From assembly GCF_017068455.1 (NCBI RefSeq), contig NZ_CP070608.1:3701488-3765487 (forward strand): a stretch of DNA of 64,000 nucleotides, read 5' to 3'. The notes beneath the pieces are model-generated. The model had not been told where the DNA came from, searched no databases, and was given only the letters and a program-made list of their open reading frames with translations. This stretch comes from Fulvivirga lutea. GTDB lineage: Bacteria; Bacteroidota; Bacteroidia; Cytophagales; Cyclobacteriaceae. Shown here one piece after another: positions 9,297-18,131 of this stretch (position 1 is its first letter; each line of letters starts with the position of its first letter). The translations under genes and the position numbers were made by a program.

Positions 9297-9327
9297 AAAA
9301 ATGCCTGAGAATAACTCAGGCATTTTT
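9297..9327. terminator. Bidirectional intrinsic terminator
   Basis: AAAAATGCCTGAG, a five-base loop (AATAA) and CTCAGGCATTTTT form a perfect hairpin with A and T flanks, able to stop transcription from both sides. The stop codon of the convergent minus-strand gene (TGA, 9316-9318) lies inside the stem. Confidence 0.9.
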
Positions 9328-9765
9328 GCTATATACAGGAATTTGATCTCTAAACTCATATTTGCTCTGATTCATCATTTCACAGCAGAAATGGTTAATA
9401 CCATTAGTTAACACAATATATCTTGCGTTGATGGTTTTATTATACATTGTGAGTTGATCAAGCGCCTTTTGGTCGAGTTTCACTTTAAATGATTTACATT
9501 CCACAATCATGAAAGTTGTGCCATCACTATTTAAGACTTGAATATCAGACCTTTTATCCAGTCTATTATATTTTAAACCAGATTCTATTTTAATTAGCGA
9601 CTTAGGAAAATCACTTTGATTAATTAGAAAATGAATAAAACCCTGCCTTACCCATTCCTCGGGCTGTAGCACGACATATTTTTTTCGAATGATGTCAAAA
9701 ACTTCTGTTTTACCTGCATTTTTTCTCAATTTGCAATCGAAATCAGGAAGGTTGAGTTTTATCAT
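9316..9765 (-). CDS. HsdR_N-type PD-(D/E)xK nuclease-fold protein
   Basis: A 149-residue protein of the type I restriction R-protein N-terminal family common as a stand-alone gene in Bacteroidota. It shows the nuclease core: conserved D in KRSDIQVLNSDG (near 93) and the (D/E)xK pair in MIVECKSFK (E and K near 109-111). No HsdS, HsdM or motor domain is nearby, so it is not a working type I restriction system by itself. Its role is unknown; nucleic-acid binding or cleavage is the family-based guess. Confidence 0.75.
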   Translation of the reverse strand: MIKLNLPDFDCKLRKNAGKTEVFDIIRKKYVVLQPEEWVRQGFIHFLINQSDFPKSLIKIESGLKYNRLDKRSDIQVLNSDGTTFMIVECKSFKVKLDQKALDQLTMYNKTINARYIVLTNGINHFCCEMMNQSKYEFRDQIPVYSKNA

Positions 9766-9796
9766 AATTCAAATAAACTTAAATTGAGTTAACAAT

Positions 9797-10567
9797 ATGA
9801 AAACTAAAAAGGAAATTATTGAAAACTGGCTTCCAAGATACACTGGCACGCCATTGGAAGTCTTTGGAAAATATATTTTACTCACTAATTTTTTCAACTA
9901 TGTTGAAATGTTTGCAGAAGAATTCGGCTGTGAAATATATGGTAAAGGTAAAGCCATGCAAACAGCTACTGCAAATGATATTACCATCATAAATTTTGGA
10001 ATGGGTAGTGCCATGGCTGCTACTGCAATGGATCTTATTGCGGCAGTGGAACCAAAGGCAACATTATTTTTGGGTAAATGCGGAGGTATCAAAAAGAAAA
10101 CTAAACTTGGTGATTTGATATTACCCATTGCTGCAATACGAGGCGAAGGAACTAGTGACGAATATATGCCTCAAGAAATTCCTGCATTGCCATCTTTTAG
10201 TTTACAAAGAGCTGTTAGTTCCATGATTAAAAAGCACCAACTCGATTACTGGACAGGAACAGTATTTACTACTAACCGTAGAGTTTGGGAGCATGATAAA
10301 GAATTTAAGAAGAAGTTAAGAAAGATGCGAGCCATGTGTGTTGACATGGAAACAGCCACCATATTTACTGTAGGTTTTGTAAATGAAATACCCAGAGGAG
10401 CCTTGTTATTAGTGTCAGATAATCCAATGATACCAGATGGTGTTAAAACTTCTGAAAGTGATGCGAAAGTAACTGCTGATTTTGTTAAAAATCATTTAAA
10501 AATTGGTATTGACGCATTGATGGAATTAATAAATTCCGGAGATTCAGTTAAACATCTTAGATACTAA
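9797..10567 (+). CDS. amn: AMP nucleosidase
   Basis: A 256-residue nucleoside phosphorylase-fold protein with the short Bacteroidota form of AMP nucleosidase, which hydrolyses AMP to adenine and ribose 5-phosphate. Visible signatures are INFGMGSAMAATAMDL (near 75), FLGKCGGIKKKTKLGDLILP (near 95) and the nucleoside-binding CVDMETATIFTVGF (near 190), where the ME pair contacts ribose. The proteobacterial N-terminal regulatory domain is absent, as usual in this phylum. The next gene follows 10 bases later. Confidence 0.88.
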   Translation: MKTKKEIIENWLPRYTGTPLEVFGKYILLTNFFNYVEMFAEEFGCEIYGKGKAMQTATANDITIINFGMGSAMAATAMDLIAAVEPKATLFLGKCGGIKKKTKLGDLILPIAAIRGEGTSDEYMPQEIPALPSFSLQRAVSSMIKKHQLDYWTGTVFTTNRRVWEHDKEFKKKLRKMRAMCVDMETATIFTVGFVNEIPRGALLLVSDNPMIPDGVKTSESDAKVTADFVKNHLKIGIDALMELINSGDSVKHLRY

Positions 10568-10577
10568 TCTACAACTA

Positions 10578-12368
10578 TTGTTACCGATTGATATTCAGCC
10601 ATATTTTGTGCTTGGGGTAATAGCATTACTCTTTACAGCTCTCTATACAGAAATAACCAAACCTGCAATTTCATTTCTATTTGCAACGTTGGTTCTTGTT
10701 ATAGGTGGTGTTATTATTCCTAAAGATGTGTTAGATGGCCTGGCTAATGAATCAATTATAAGTATCGTTTTATTGATACTTATTACAGCTGGATTCAGAT
10801 CTAATTTTAATGTTGAAGGTTTACTCGATAGTCTTTTTAAAAAGGCTAAGTCATACAGGTACTTCTTAGGTCTTATGATGGCTAAAGTCGCTATACTTTC
10901 ATCATTTGTTAATAACACTCCGGTAGTTGTGCTAATGACTCCATACGTGTTTGACTGGGGGCGAAAAAACAAAATATCGCCATCAAAATTATTAATCCCA
11001 CTAAGTTACGCCACCATTTTCGGAGGTATGATTACCATTATCGGTACATCAACGACCTTAGTACTAAATGGTTTTTTAGCGAAAAATGGGTTAGTGACGA
11101 TTAATGCATTACACTTATTTTATATTGGGGGCTGCATTACCATTTTTTGTATATTATTCATCCTATTAATTGGAAATAAACTCTTACCGTCTCGTCAAGA
11201 CCTCATTGAAAAATTTGAACTTTCTAAAAGGGAGTATTTAATAGAAAAGAGACTCAGTCAGGACTCTGATCTTGTAGGAAAAACAGTTAAAGAAGGGGGG
11301 CTGAGAAACCTTAAAGGGGTCTATCTTGTGGAGATCGTTAGAAAAGATCAAATTATCTCACCGGTTAATCCTAATGAAATTATTGAACCGAACGACATTT
11401 TGATATTTGCTGGGAATACTGATACTATTATTGATTTGACCTTGTCAAATGTGGGTATTGAGCTACCATCGAATCTTGAACCTAGTAGTGGTAAAAACTT
11501 ACAAGTAGTTGAGGGAGTTATAAGTGCTAATAATAGCTTAATAGGAAAAACAGTAAAGGAGTCTAACTTCAGAGAACGTTATGATGCAGCAGTTGTAGCT
11601 ATACACCGTAATGGGGAGAAATTAAGTGGCAAAATTGGGCGGATCAAGATTAAGGCTGGTGATGTTTTGCTAATGTACGTGGGTAAGTCATTTCACAATA
11701 AAGTTGATGTTTATAAAGACTTATATATTATTTCTGGTGATTTAAAGGAAATCAGGAACTCCAAAAAAACTGATACGCTAAAATTAGTTGTAATAACAGT
11801 TGTAATCGTAAGCCTTCTATTCACTCAATCTTATAGCCTATTTACTTCATTGCTGATTATAACGACCGTAATGGTGGGCATGAAGCTTATAACCTTGCAG
11901 AATATAAAGCGGGATTTAGATATAAATATGATCATAATCCTAGTGCTTTCCTTAGCAATTGGTCAAGCAATGATAAAGTCAGGTACTGGAACAATAGTCG
12001 CCCATCAGGTGGTAGAATTATTGATGCCTTACGGAAATATAGGGCTTTTAATAGGTATGGTTCTAATAACGACCGTATTGACTTCATTTGTTACAAATGT
12101 TGGTGCCATTGCCATTTCGTTTCCTTTGGCATTAGGTATTATAAATGACCTTGGTATTGAGGGTGCTCCTTTCTTTTTAGCCATAGCTTTTGCAGCTTCT
12201 GCCGCATTTATCACACCAATTGGGTATCAGACTAATCTGATAGTTTATGGCCCAGGTGGATATAATTTTAAGGATTTCTTGAAAATTGGGGTGCCTGTTA
12301 CCTGTCTCTATTTAGCAATAGTAATTTTAGGTATAGCACTTCTTTACCCACAAGTTTTTCCTATTTAA
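10578..12368 (+). CDS. SLC13-family (DASS) permease with two TrkA_C domains
   Basis: A 596-residue integral membrane protein. Several transmembrane helices fill residues 8-205, two TrkA_C/RCK-C regulatory domains occupy about 215-300 (GKTVKEGGLRNLKGVYLVEI) and 310-385 (GKTVKESNFRERYDAAVVAI), and more helices follow to the end. The motif SFVNNTPVVVLMTPYVF (near 112) and its counterpart FVTNVGAIAISFPLALG are the inverted-repeat SNT-type motifs of divalent anion/sodium symporters. Substrate may be sulfate or a dicarboxylate. Translation starts at TTG (10578), in frame with good hydrophobic N-terminus. Confidence 0.85.
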   Translation: MLPIDIQPYFVLGVIALLFTALYTEITKPAISFLFATLVLVIGGVIIPKDVLDGLANESIISIVLLILITAGFRSNFNVEGLLDSLFKKAKSYRYFLGLMMAKVAILSSFVNNTPVVVLMTPYVFDWGRKNKISPSKLLIPLSYATIFGGMITIIGTSTTLVLNGFLAKNGLVTINALHLFYIGGCITIFCILFILLIGNKLLPSRQDLIEKFELSKREYLIEKRLSQDSDLVGKTVKEGGLRNLKGVYLVEIVRKDQIISPVNPNEIIEPNDILIFAGNTDTIIDLTLSNVGIELPSNLEPSSGKNLQVVEGVISANNSLIGKTVKESNFRERYDAAVVAIHRNGEKLSGKIGRIKIKAGDVLLMYVGKSFHNKVDVYKDLYIISGDLKEIRNSKKTDTLKLVVITVVIVSLLFTQSYSLFTSLLIITTVMVGMKLITLQNIKRDLDINMIIILVLSLAIGQAMIKSGTGTIVAHQVVELLMPYGNIGLLIGMVLITTVLTSFVTNVGAIAISFPLALGIINDLGIEGAPFFLAIAFAASAAFITPIGYQTNLIVYGPGGYNFKDFLKIGVPVTCLYLAIVILGIALLYPQVFPI

Positions 12369-13663
12369 GCACGTCTTTTTAGATGGTCGGGTAATTTAAG
12401 CAAAAGTAAGAACCCCATGCCCACTAAGAAAAATAGCATTAATGCCAGTGTACTATTTCGCATACTATTAGTTATTTGGTCAATGAGGCCGTAGGAAAAA
12501 GTACCTACAACTATTGACAGATTATAGGTAACGTCATAAAAGCTGAAGTATGAAGCATGATCAATAGTGTTTTCAGGTATTAGTTTTGCAAAGGTTGATC
12601 TGGACAGGGATTGTATACCTCCCATTACTAACCCAACCACAAAAGCTAAAAGATAAAATTCATTTGCATTGTATACGAAATACGCACCAAGACAAACAAA
12701 TATCCATATAAACACCATCGTTAGGAGCGAAAACTTATTACCTTTTTTACTAGATAGATGAGCAAAGGCATAAGCGCCAGCAATAGCAACTATTTGAATA
12801 AGCAGGACAGTTATGATCAATTGCGATGATTCCAGCTCTAATTCCTTAGCACCGAATGTTGCCGCTAAATACATGACGGTTTGCACACCCATATTGTAGA
12901 AGAAAAAAGCAAGCAAGAATATTTTTGTCATTTTTTCATCTTTTACAGCCCTCCAAACTTTCCTAAGTTCCTTATAGCCTTCAGTAAAAAGGTTAGTTCG
13001 CTCCTTCAGATTAAAAACATTATCCGGAACACGCCAAAAAGTAATTTGGGAGAAGCCCAACCACCATACACCAACAGTAAGAAATGCAAATCGAGTAGCT
13101 ATTCCTTTGTCTGCAAACCCAAATACATCATACATCTCTATCATAACAAGGTTCAGAACCAATAAGATAACACTACCAATATAACCTAAGGAATATCCCT
13201 TTGCGCTTATTTTATCAAACCTATCTTCAGATGCTATCTCAGGAAGAAAAGCATCGTAAAAAACAAGACTTCCAGAGTAGCCAATACTTGCTAGAACAGA
13301 GCAAATGATGGCCCATTCTATATTATCTCCGGTAAAAAAATAAAGACCAATGCAAGCAAAAGAACCAATATACACGAAGATTTTCATGAAGAATTTCTTC
13401 TTACCACCGTAATCAGCGATACCGGATAAGATTGGAAGTATGGCTGCAACGAACAAGAAAGAGAAGGAGAGTGAATAAGAATATAATACCGAGTTGGACA
13501 CATTCCAACCAAAGAAATTCACCAAATCACTACCATCGCTAGCAGTGGTTACGGCATTATAATAAATTGGAAATATGGCCGATGTTATTACTAACGAATA
13601 GACTGAGTTAGCCCAGTCATACATGCACCATGCATTAATGGTTCTTGAGTTATTTAATTCCAT
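12365..13663 (-). CDS. UMF1-family MFS transporter
   Basis: A 432-residue protein with about twelve membrane helices. The N-terminal NAWCMYDWANSVYSLV pattern (residues 10-25) is typical for the UMF1/Atg22-like branch of the major facilitator superfamily. These transporters are thought to export small molecules such as amino acids, but the bacterial substrates are not known. Its end overlaps the SLC13 gene by four bases in convergent orientation. It is followed upstream on the minus strand by the ExbD operon, separated by a terminator. Confidence 0.85.
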   Translation of the reverse strand: MELNNSRTINAWCMYDWANSVYSLVITSAIFPIYYNAVTTASDGSDLVNFFGWNVSNSVLYSYSLSFSFLFVAAILPILSGIADYGGKKKFFMKIFVYIGSFACIGLYFFTGDNIEWAIICSVLASIGYSGSLVFYDAFLPEIASEDRFDKISAKGYSLGYIGSVILLVLNLVMIEMYDVFGFADKGIATRFAFLTVGVWWLGFSQITFWRVPDNVFNLKERTNLFTEGYKELRKVWRAVKDEKMTKIFLLAFFFYNMGVQTVMYLAATFGAKELELESSQLIITVLLIQIVAIAGAYAFAHLSSKKGNKFSLLTMVFIWIFVCLGAYFVYNANEFYLLAFVVGLVMGGIQSLSRSTFAKLIPENTIDHASYFSFYDVTYNLSIVVGTFSYGLIDQITNSMRNSTLALMLFFLVGMGFLLLLKLPDHLKRRA

Positions 13664-13679
13664 TGTGGACGGTTAATTA

Positions 13680-13714
13680 AAAAAGGGTTTCTGAAAAACA
13701 GAAACCCTTCTAAA
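13680..13714 (-). terminator. Intrinsic terminator of the ExbB/ExbD operon
   Basis: AAAAGGGTTTCTG, loop AAAAA, CAGAAACCCTT forms a strong hairpin between the ExbD gene (ends at 13739) and the start of the UMF1 transporter gene. On the minus strand it is followed by a T-run. Confidence 0.8.
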
Positions 13715-13738
13715 TTATATATTATTCACTTAATAAAA

Positions 13739-14200
13739 CTATTCTGGTGCTTCAAGGATAGTTGAATACAACAACTTCCTTGCGTTTGCTTTACGCAATT
13801 GTAGTTCAATATCTGAAATCAAACCTCTTTTTGCTTCTTTATCTACTTTTAAAGCAATAGTAATCTGATCTCTTTCTACTTCATTAAGCTTATCCTTTTC
13901 CTGAGCAACCCAAAGAGTAACATCTTTTGGTTCAATGAACACGTCATTCGCTTGAATTCTTGGTTCAGTTCCCCACTGATCTGTTTTCTTAGGCTCACCC
14001 ACGTATAGATAACTAACAAGTGATTTTCTCTCCAACTTTCTAAGCTGTGTAGCATCAGGAATACGTTGCTTCACGTTAATAGTAACCTCTCTTAAAACAG
14101 TTGTTACCATAAAGAAGAATAGAAGCATGAAGATAATATCAGGAAGCGCTGAAGTAGGAATATCCTGTTTGGTATTTGCCTTTTTCTTAAACTTTGACAT
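13739..14200 (-). CDS. ExbD/TolR-family biopolymer transport protein
   Basis: A 153-residue protein with a short basic N-terminus, one membrane helix at about 20-40 (ALPDIIFMLLFFFMVTTVL, carrying the conserved Asp that senses the proton gradient) and a periplasmic domain. It is the last gene of a four-gene minus-strand operon (ExbB, small membrane protein, ExbD, ExbD). ExbD works with ExbB to power TonB-dependent uptake or other envelope processes. Confidence 0.88.
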   Translation of the reverse strand: MSKFKKKANTKQDIPTSALPDIIFMLLFFFMVTTVLREVTINVKQRIPDATQLRKLERKSLVSYLYVGEPKKTDQWGTEPRIQANDVFIEPKDVTLWVAQEKDKLNEVERDQITIALKVDKEAKRGLISDIELQLRKANARKLLYSTILEAPE

Positions 14201-14203
14201 TTC

Positions 14204-14797
14204 TTATCCTCCTATTTTAGTTGGTTCCGCAATTGAGATTTGCATAGGGAATTCTATTTCACCTTCTGGTGTTAGTCCTCTTCCTGTATCATACAATCTC
14301 TTATTATCAGGATCCTTCAAGTTATCAATTATTTTTCTCCACTGTTCTGTAGTTACCCCAGCTCTATCTGCATACATTTCGTAGTATGCCGCCTGGATAT
14401 TATCCAGTACCTCGATAAATTTATCTTGTGTTGTACCACGGTCAGTTTTTAAAGAGACAATGGCCTTTTTAGGGCTATCTGAAGACTCAGGATCTTTTCC
14501 GTTATTGTTAACGAAATCTTTAATCATCTGCTTGATCTCCTTGACATCAGCAGTAAAAGGTTCACCTTCTACAAGCATCTTATCCGCTGAGTTAATCTGT
14601 ATTTTAAATAAGTTTCTCTCAGGAATTTTGATGTCAATATCCTCCATCTGATCAGGATCTGGAGGTAAAGGAATGAGCAGACCCTTGTCGTTAGCAATTG
14701 TCGTTGTTACCAAGAAGAATATCAAAAGTAGGAAGGCGATATCCGCCATCGAACTTGAGTTAATTTCCGGGTTCTCTCTTCCTTTGTTACGTGCCAT
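14204..14797 (-). CDS. ExbD/TolR-family biopolymer transport protein
   Basis: A 197-residue ExbD homologue with the conserved aspartate in SSMADIAFLLLIFFLVTTT (about residues 15-33) and a longer periplasmic domain than its neighbour. Two unequal ExbD paralogues next to one ExbB is a common Bacteroidota arrangement; the paralogues may form a hetero-oligomer. The stop is three bases from the next ExbD start and the start overlaps the stop of the preceding gene by one base. Confidence 0.9.
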   Translation of the reverse strand: MARNKGRENPEINSSSMADIAFLLLIFFLVTTTIANDKGLLIPLPPDPDQMEDIDIKIPERNLFKIQINSADKMLVEGEPFTADVKEIKQMIKDFVNNNGKDPESSDSPKKAIVSLKTDRGTTQDKFIEVLDNIQAAYYEMYADRAGVTTEQWRKIIDNLKDPDNKRLYDTGRGLTPEGEIEFPMQISIAEPTKIGG

Positions 14798-15123
14798 TAT
14801 TTTATTGCTTTATTGATTTCTGTAAATACTATACCCACTAATGCAGCGATAAAGAGTACATACATTGTTATTAATCCACCACCTACGAATTTAGACACAC
14901 CTGATGTGGCCCCGGCAGCAATTAATCTTGCATTTAGTCCATCTCCAGCTATGGCATAGCATATTAGAAATAGAATTACAATACCTACCAATGCACCCGC
15001 TGGTTTCACCAAAGATTTTGGGTTATCCAACGATTTTACAATAGGAAGTACTATAGCTCCTACCGCTGCTACTACGAACATCAGGTAAGAAACATAAAGC
15101 ATGATATCTATAATATTTTCCAT
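14797..15123 (-). CDS. Small membrane protein of the ExbB/ExbD operon
   Basis: A 108-residue protein with three predicted membrane helices (about 5-28, 41-62, 80-104) and short charged loops. It has no recognised domain, but a small membrane protein at this position between ExbB and the ExbD pair recurs in Bacteroidota and probably belongs to the same energy-transducing complex. Confidence 0.75.
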   Translation of the reverse strand: MENIIDIMLYVSYLMFVVAAVGAIVLPIVKSLDNPKSLVKPAGALVGIVILFLICYAIAGDGLNARLIAAGATSGVSKFVGGGLITMYVLFIAALVGIVFTEINKAIK

Positions 15124-15156
15124 TATTAAACAGGTTTAATTATTTATAACTATTTA

Positions 15157-15978
15157 TTAGTTAGAAAGCTTGTGCTTCACTAACAAGTCAACCAACGTGA
15201 TTGACGCATCTTCCATTTGGTTCACTAAAGAATCGATCTTAGAAACCAAGTAGTTATAAAATACCTGAAGAATAATACCTACAATAAGACCAGCTACTGT
15301 TGTTAAAAGGGCAACTTTAATACCGTTGGCAACAATTTGAGGAGAGATATCACCTGCAGCCTCGATAGCATCAAATGCACCAATCATACCAATTACAGTT
15401 CCCATGAAACCAAGCATTGGAGCAAGTGCGATAAATAATGATACCCATACAAGACCTTTTTCCAATCTACCCATTTCTACAGAACCGTAAGCAATGATAG
15501 ATTTCTCAACCATATCAATACCTTCAGACATTCTCATAAGACCTTGAGTAAAGATAGAAGCAACAGGACCTTTTGTGTTTCTAGTAACTTCCTTAGCTGC
15601 TTCTACACCACCTTTAGAAAGTGCATCTTCCACTGTAGCCAAAAGCTTGTCAGTATTAGTAGTAGCAAGGTTTAATGTAATAATTCTTTCAATAGCGATA
15701 GCTAAACCAATGATAAGACATAAAAGTACTGGCGTCATAAATTTCCAGTCACCTTCGATGAATTTGTCTTTAATCACCTGGTGGAAAGAAGCTTCTTCTT
15801 CAACCACTGGCTCAGGCTCAGCAACAGGTTCTTCAACAACGGGTTCTGGCTCATCAACTACCTGAGTAGTATCTTCCATAGCCGCTGCTGTGTCAGCTGC
15901 TTCCTCCTCTTGAGCGTAAGATTGAAAACCAAGGGACATAAACCCTACCAGCGCCAATAATGTGAATAGTTTTTTCAT
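15157..15978 (-). CDS. MotA/TolQ/ExbB proton channel family protein
   Basis: A 273-residue protein with a signal peptide (residues 1-22), a low-complexity region of acidic residues and prolines (about 23-63), one membrane helix (about 80-97) and the MotA/TolQ/ExbB domain with two further helices (around LGFMGTVIGMIGAFDAI and VALLTTVAGLIVGIILQV). It should form the proton channel with the two ExbD proteins encoded downstream. The periplasmic acidic linker is a common Bacteroidota addition. Confidence 0.92.
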   Translation of the reverse strand: MKKLFTLLALVGFMSLGFQSYAQEEEAADTAAAMEDTTQVVDEPEPVVEEPVAEPEPVVEEEASFHQVIKDKFIEGDWKFMTPVLLCLIIGLAIAIERIITLNLATTNTDKLLATVEDALSKGGVEAAKEVTRNTKGPVASIFTQGLMRMSEGIDMVEKSIIAYGSVEMGRLEKGLVWVSLFIALAPMLGFMGTVIGMIGAFDAIEAAGDISPQIVANGIKVALLTTVAGLIVGIILQVFYNYLVSKIDSLVNQMEDASITLVDLLVKHKLSN

Positions 15979-16122
15979 AGTTCAAGTTTTAAAGTGTTCT
16001 CTTTTTAAGAGAAGTTTTAGTTAAGCAATTAGATATTAAAATTTAAATTTAGTTAAAAGTTTCTACTCTAAGTCTGTATTCGATTGATTCTTGTATCTAA
16101 ATAGTAATTATTTCGCATACTG

Positions 16123-16211
16123 AGGAGAGGAAGGGATTCGAACCCTCGGTGCCTTTTGACGGGCACACTCGCTTTCCAAGCGAGCACCATCGACCACTCG
16201 GTCACCTCTCC
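16123..16211 (-). tRNA. tRNA-Ser (anticodon GGA)
   Basis: On the minus strand the acceptor stem GGAGAGG pairs with CCTCTCC, the anticodon stem-loop is CTCGC-TTGGAAA-GCGAG giving anticodon GGA, the T arm contains GTTCGAATC, and the long variable arm (TGTGCCCGTCAAAAGGCACC) is the class II hallmark of tRNA-Ser. CCA is not encoded. The base after the acceptor stem is T rather than the usual discriminator G for tRNA-Ser. Confidence 0.95.
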
Positions 16212-16293
16212 AAATGTGAGCCTTCTGCTCACAAGAAGCACAAATAAATCAATAAAAAACACTTTATGCAAGCGCAAACTAAATTATTGGGTA

Positions 16294-17361
16294 TTAATTT
16301 ATCGTCATCTCTCCACACATAGAATTAAGCATTCTATGCCTAATTTGAGGTATTTCTTCCTCCTCACTCAAAACTAACATAAGCTTTGAAATTGCCGCTT
16401 CCAATGTAATATCTGCACCTCCTATCACTCCTATGGCTTCAAGATCCTCGCTGGTTTCATATCTTCCCTGATCTACTTTGCCTCCCGGGCATTGAGATAC
16501 ATTGAATACAACCACACCTTTATCGATGGATTTTTTAATTATTTCAAGAAACCAATCGTAAGTAGGTGCATTACCAGAACCATAGGTTTCAATTACCACT
16601 CCTCTTAGCTGAGGAATAGAGAAAAAAGCCTCAATCGACTGTTTTGAGACACCTGGAAATAGTTTAAGCACGGCCACATTCGTATCAAATGATTGATGAA
16701 ACTTTAACTTATTATGATCAACCTGATGAATAAACTTGTGATTATAACTTATCTCAACACCAGCCTCTGCCAATAACGGATAGTTTTCTGACTCAAAGGC
16801 ATCGAAGTGTATGCTTTCTACTTTTTTTGATCTGTTTCCTCTTAGTAATACTGCATCGAAATAAATACATACTTCCGGCACTATGGGTTTGCCGTTCTCT
16901 CGTGACGAAGCGACTACTATTGAAGTAATAAGGTTTTCCCTGGCATCTGATCTTGGTGACGATATAGGCAACTGAGCTCCGGTAAAAACAACTGGCTTGG
17001 TCAAGTTTTCTAGCATAAAGCTTAGAGCCGATGCTGTATAAGCCATAGTGTCCGTGCCATGTAAAACAACAAACCCGTCAAATTCATTATAATTTTCAAA
17101 AATGAGTTTTCCTATTAGCTCCCAATGGCTTGGATTTACATTGGATGAGTCTATCGGTTCTTCAAAGGACATAACCGTGATATTTAACTCCAATTGCCGG
17201 AGAGAAGGTATATGATCCATGATTGAGCTAAAGTCGAAAGGAATTAAGGCTCCGCCTTCGTTATGAATCATTCCTAATGTACCTCCTGTATATATAATGA
17301 GTATGGTAGATTCAGGTGGCCTGGCCGCAGAGGTGATTATATTAGACTTAGTAATTTTCAT
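16294..17361 (-). CDS. ansA: Type I L-asparaginase
   Basis: A 355-residue enzyme that hydrolyses asparagine to aspartate and ammonia. The two catalytic threonine motifs are visible: IIYTGGTLGMI (near residue 25) and VLHGTDTMAYTASAL (near 100), with VFTGAQLPISSPRSDARENL after it. No signal peptide is present, consistent with the cytoplasmic type I enzyme. Its start overlaps the end of the upstream tatD-like gene by four bases, so the two are co-transcribed. Confidence 0.93.
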   Translation of the reverse strand: MKITKSNIITSAARPPESTILIIYTGGTLGMIHNEGGALIPFDFSSIMDHIPSLRQLELNITVMSFEEPIDSSNVNPSHWELIGKLIFENYNEFDGFVVLHGTDTMAYTASALSFMLENLTKPVVFTGAQLPISSPRSDARENLITSIVVASSRENGKPIVPEVCIYFDAVLLRGNRSKKVESIHFDAFESENYPLLAEAGVEISYNHKFIHQVDHNKLKFHQSFDTNVAVLKLFPGVSKQSIEAFFSIPQLRGVVIETYGSGNAPTYDWFLEIIKKSIDKGVVVFNVSQCPGGKVDQGRYETSEDLEAIGVIGGADITLEAAISKLMLVLSEEEEIPQIRHRMLNSMCGEMTIN

Positions 17362-18122
17362 TTGAATAATTGCTTGGCATTCATTGTAGTCACTTCCTTC
17401 ACCTCATCCAGCTCCATTTTTTTATATTCTGATATTTTAGTTGCGACAAGTTCAATAAATGAAGGTTCATTTCTTTTGCCACGATTAGGAGTTGGGGCTA
17501 AATAAGGACTGTCTGTTTCCAACACTATTTTATCGATATCAACATCCGGCAATACTTTATCCATACCCCCATTTTTAAAAGTAGCGACACCACCAATTCC
17601 CACATAAAAGCCTAACTCGATGATTTTGTTGGCTTGCTCTGTTGTTCCGGTAAAGCAATGAAAAACTCCCCTCAACTTCTCATTCCCCAGTTTTTCTATC
17701 AACTCAATAGTTTCATCAATGGATTCTCTGCAATGAATTACGACAGGTCTATCATATTTTACTGCCCACTGGCATTGTATATTGAAAGCTTCTTGCTGCT
17801 GTGGCCAGAATGTTTTATCCCAATATAAATCTGTACCTATCTCACCTATTGCCGACCATTTTCTTTTCCCCAACCATTCCTCCACTAAATATAATTCTTT
17901 TTCAAATGTCTTATTTACCGAGCATGGATGCAGGCCCATCATTGCAACACACATGTCATGCTTCTCTTCCAGCTCCAGCATACCATCAATAGAAGTGTGA
18001 TCTATATTAGGCATATAAATTTTTTCAATGCCCACTTCCTGAGATCTATCGAGCACTTGGTCAATATCCTTTTCAAACTGATCTAAATAAATATGTGCGT
18101 GCGTGTCAATCATTTTACTCAT
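17358..18122 (-). CDS. TatD-family metal-dependent hydrolase
   Basis: A 254-residue TIM-barrel hydrolase with all TatD metal-site motifs: DTHAHIYLDQF (near 6), IGEIGTDLYWD (near 92), VIHCRES (near 128), VFHCFTG (near 152) and LETDSPYLAP (near 205). TatD enzymes act as 3'-5' exonucleases or deoxyribonucleases and are often linked to DNA repair. It precedes ansA with a four-base overlap. Confidence 0.92.
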   Translation of the reverse strand: MSKMIDTHAHIYLDQFEKDIDQVLDRSQEVGIEKIYMPNIDHTSIDGMLELEEKHDMCVAMMGLHPCSVNKTFEKELYLVEEWLGKRKWSAIGEIGTDLYWDKTFWPQQQEAFNIQCQWAVKYDRPVVIHCRESIDETIELIEKLGNEKLRGVFHCFTGTTEQANKIIELGFYVGIGGVATFKNGGMDKVLPDVDIDKIVLETDSPYLAPTPNRGKRNEPSFIELVATKISEYKKMELDEVKEVTTMNAKQLFK

Positions 18123-18131
18123 GACCCAAAA

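Noticed and set aside
9316-9765. Part of a type I restriction system
   Set aside because: Only a stand-alone HsdR_N-like domain is present; no HsdM, HsdS or helicase gene is nearby.
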